64,000 bases of DNA, taken from the NCBI RefSeq assembly GCF_003324165.1, contig NW_025407865.1, positions 1 through 64,000 of the forward strand. Direction: 5' to 3'. The translations under genes and the position numbers were made by a program. The stretch comes from Naegleria lovaniensis (Eukaryota; Heterolobosea; Eutetramitea; Acrasida; Naegleriidae). Position 1 is the stretch's first letter; the number at the start of each line of letters is the position of its first letter. The notes beneath the pieces were generated by a model. It saw only the letters and a program-made list of their open reading frames with translations, did not search any database and was not told where the DNA came from. This document shows positions 63,782 through 64,000 of this stretch, piece after piece.

Positions 63782-64000
63782 TTACAGCTTTCGTTTCTTG
63801 GATTTGAGCTGGTTGGCATAAAATGATTCCTCCTTTTCTTGTCTTTTTAAACTTTCTTCCCTTCTTTTTTCCATGATCTTTGCTGTAATCTCTGTTTTCT
63901 TATATTTAGGGTGAGTTTGGTCAAGATGGAAGTCAGGATCAAGTAAAACATCACCAAATCTTTCATCTCCAATGATTAAGGGAGCTTCTTCAGCTTTGGT
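63782..64000 (-). CDS. NUC153-domain protein, C-terminal end (ESF1/NOL10-like), partial
   Basis: The last 72 codons of a minus-strand gene that continues beyond the window. The block DERFGDVLLDPDFHLDQTHP followed by KYKKT matches the NUC153 motif (DxRFxxLFxxpdFxiDpTxPxyKKT) found in the ribosome-biogenesis proteins ESF1 and NOL10/Enp2, then a basic helical tail (KIMEKRREESLKRQEKEE) ends with KSKKRKL, a probable nuclear or nucleolar signal. The spacing to the stop suits either family. It is convergent with the preceding hypothetical gene, 95 bp between stop codons. Confidence 0.72.
   Translation of the reverse strand, partial: TKAEEAPLIIGDERFGDVLLDPDFHLDQTHPKYKKTEITAKIMEKRREESLKRQEKEESFYANQLKSKKRKL

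Overview
The window is eukaryotic nuclear DNA from a gene-dense, AT-rich protist, most likely a heterolobosean amoeboflagellate close to Naegleria (family-level inference; no rRNA or tRNA gene is present to confirm it). Supporting signs are short GT-AG introns (54 to 260 bp, zero to six per gene), closely packed genes on both strands, coding regions full of Ser/Asn/Gln/His/Thr/Lys runs, a highly divergent actin, and a mix of ordinary eukaryotic genes (eIF3f, Hip/ST13, kanadaptin, TSEN15, a TFIIIC small subunit) with genes of patchy distribution (T4 Rnl1-like RNA ligase, formate/nitrite transporter, TGS/SAD-uridine kinase, YgaP-like rhodanese). I see no mobile element, virus-like element, CRISPR array, rRNA or tRNA.

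Layout. 0.1-9.4 kb: ankyrin/BTB protein, small hypotheticals, a PhnB-type VOC protein, eIF3f, a four-exon TRF4-like nucleotidyltransferase and a GATA-finger protein with a long loop. 11.3-14.6 kb: an Rnl1-like RNA ligase and, convergent with it, a CCCH finger joined to a PIR1/DUSP11-like RNA triphosphatase. 15-19 kb: secreted DUF2817 peptidase-like protein, Hip-like co-chaperone, small hypothetical. 19.4-27 kb: a giant two-exon ankyrin-WGR-PARP of 2,476 residues. 27-37.3 kb: small proteins, RCC1-like protein, a formate/nitrite transporter with a His-rich tail, a TGS/SAD-uridine kinase-like protein, a rhodanese membrane protein. 37.6-45.1 kb: a 1.6k-residue disordered protein with PH-like ends, an FAH-family hydrolase, a tail-anchored coiled-coil protein. 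45.2-49 kb: a KICS2 (C12orf66) homologue, divergent by 40 bp from TSEN15, which is followed 19 bp later by a TFIIIC-sub6 gene. 49.2-54.4 kb: unknown conserved-looking protein, kanadaptin, aldo-keto reductase, divergent actin. 54.7-62.1 kb: two neighbouring large secreted, probably membrane-anchored proteins, the second with G8 and CHRD domains. 63-64 kb: hypothetical protein and the 3' end of a NUC153-domain nucleolar gene running off the window.

Two points matter when reading the annotation. First, many open frames begin at TTG or GTG upstream of the first ATG; I placed starts at ATG codons. Second, at least six conserved genes (near 8.04, 49.32, 50.66, 52.03, 55.42 and 56.20 kb, possibly also 37.70 kb) change frame by exactly one missing base, mostly at short homopolymers, while similarity and coding character continue on the other side. 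This looks like a systematic one-base deletion error of the assembly rather than gene decay, and the affected genes are annotated as single genes.

Functional themes are RNA end processing and tRNA biology (nucleotidyltransferase, RNA ligase, RNA triphosphatase, TSEN15, TFIIIC6, kanadaptin, NUC153 protein), nutrient signalling (KICS2), and cell-surface or secreted proteins. Nothing shows that neighbours are co-regulated except the very tight KICS2/TSEN15/TFIIIC6 cluster.
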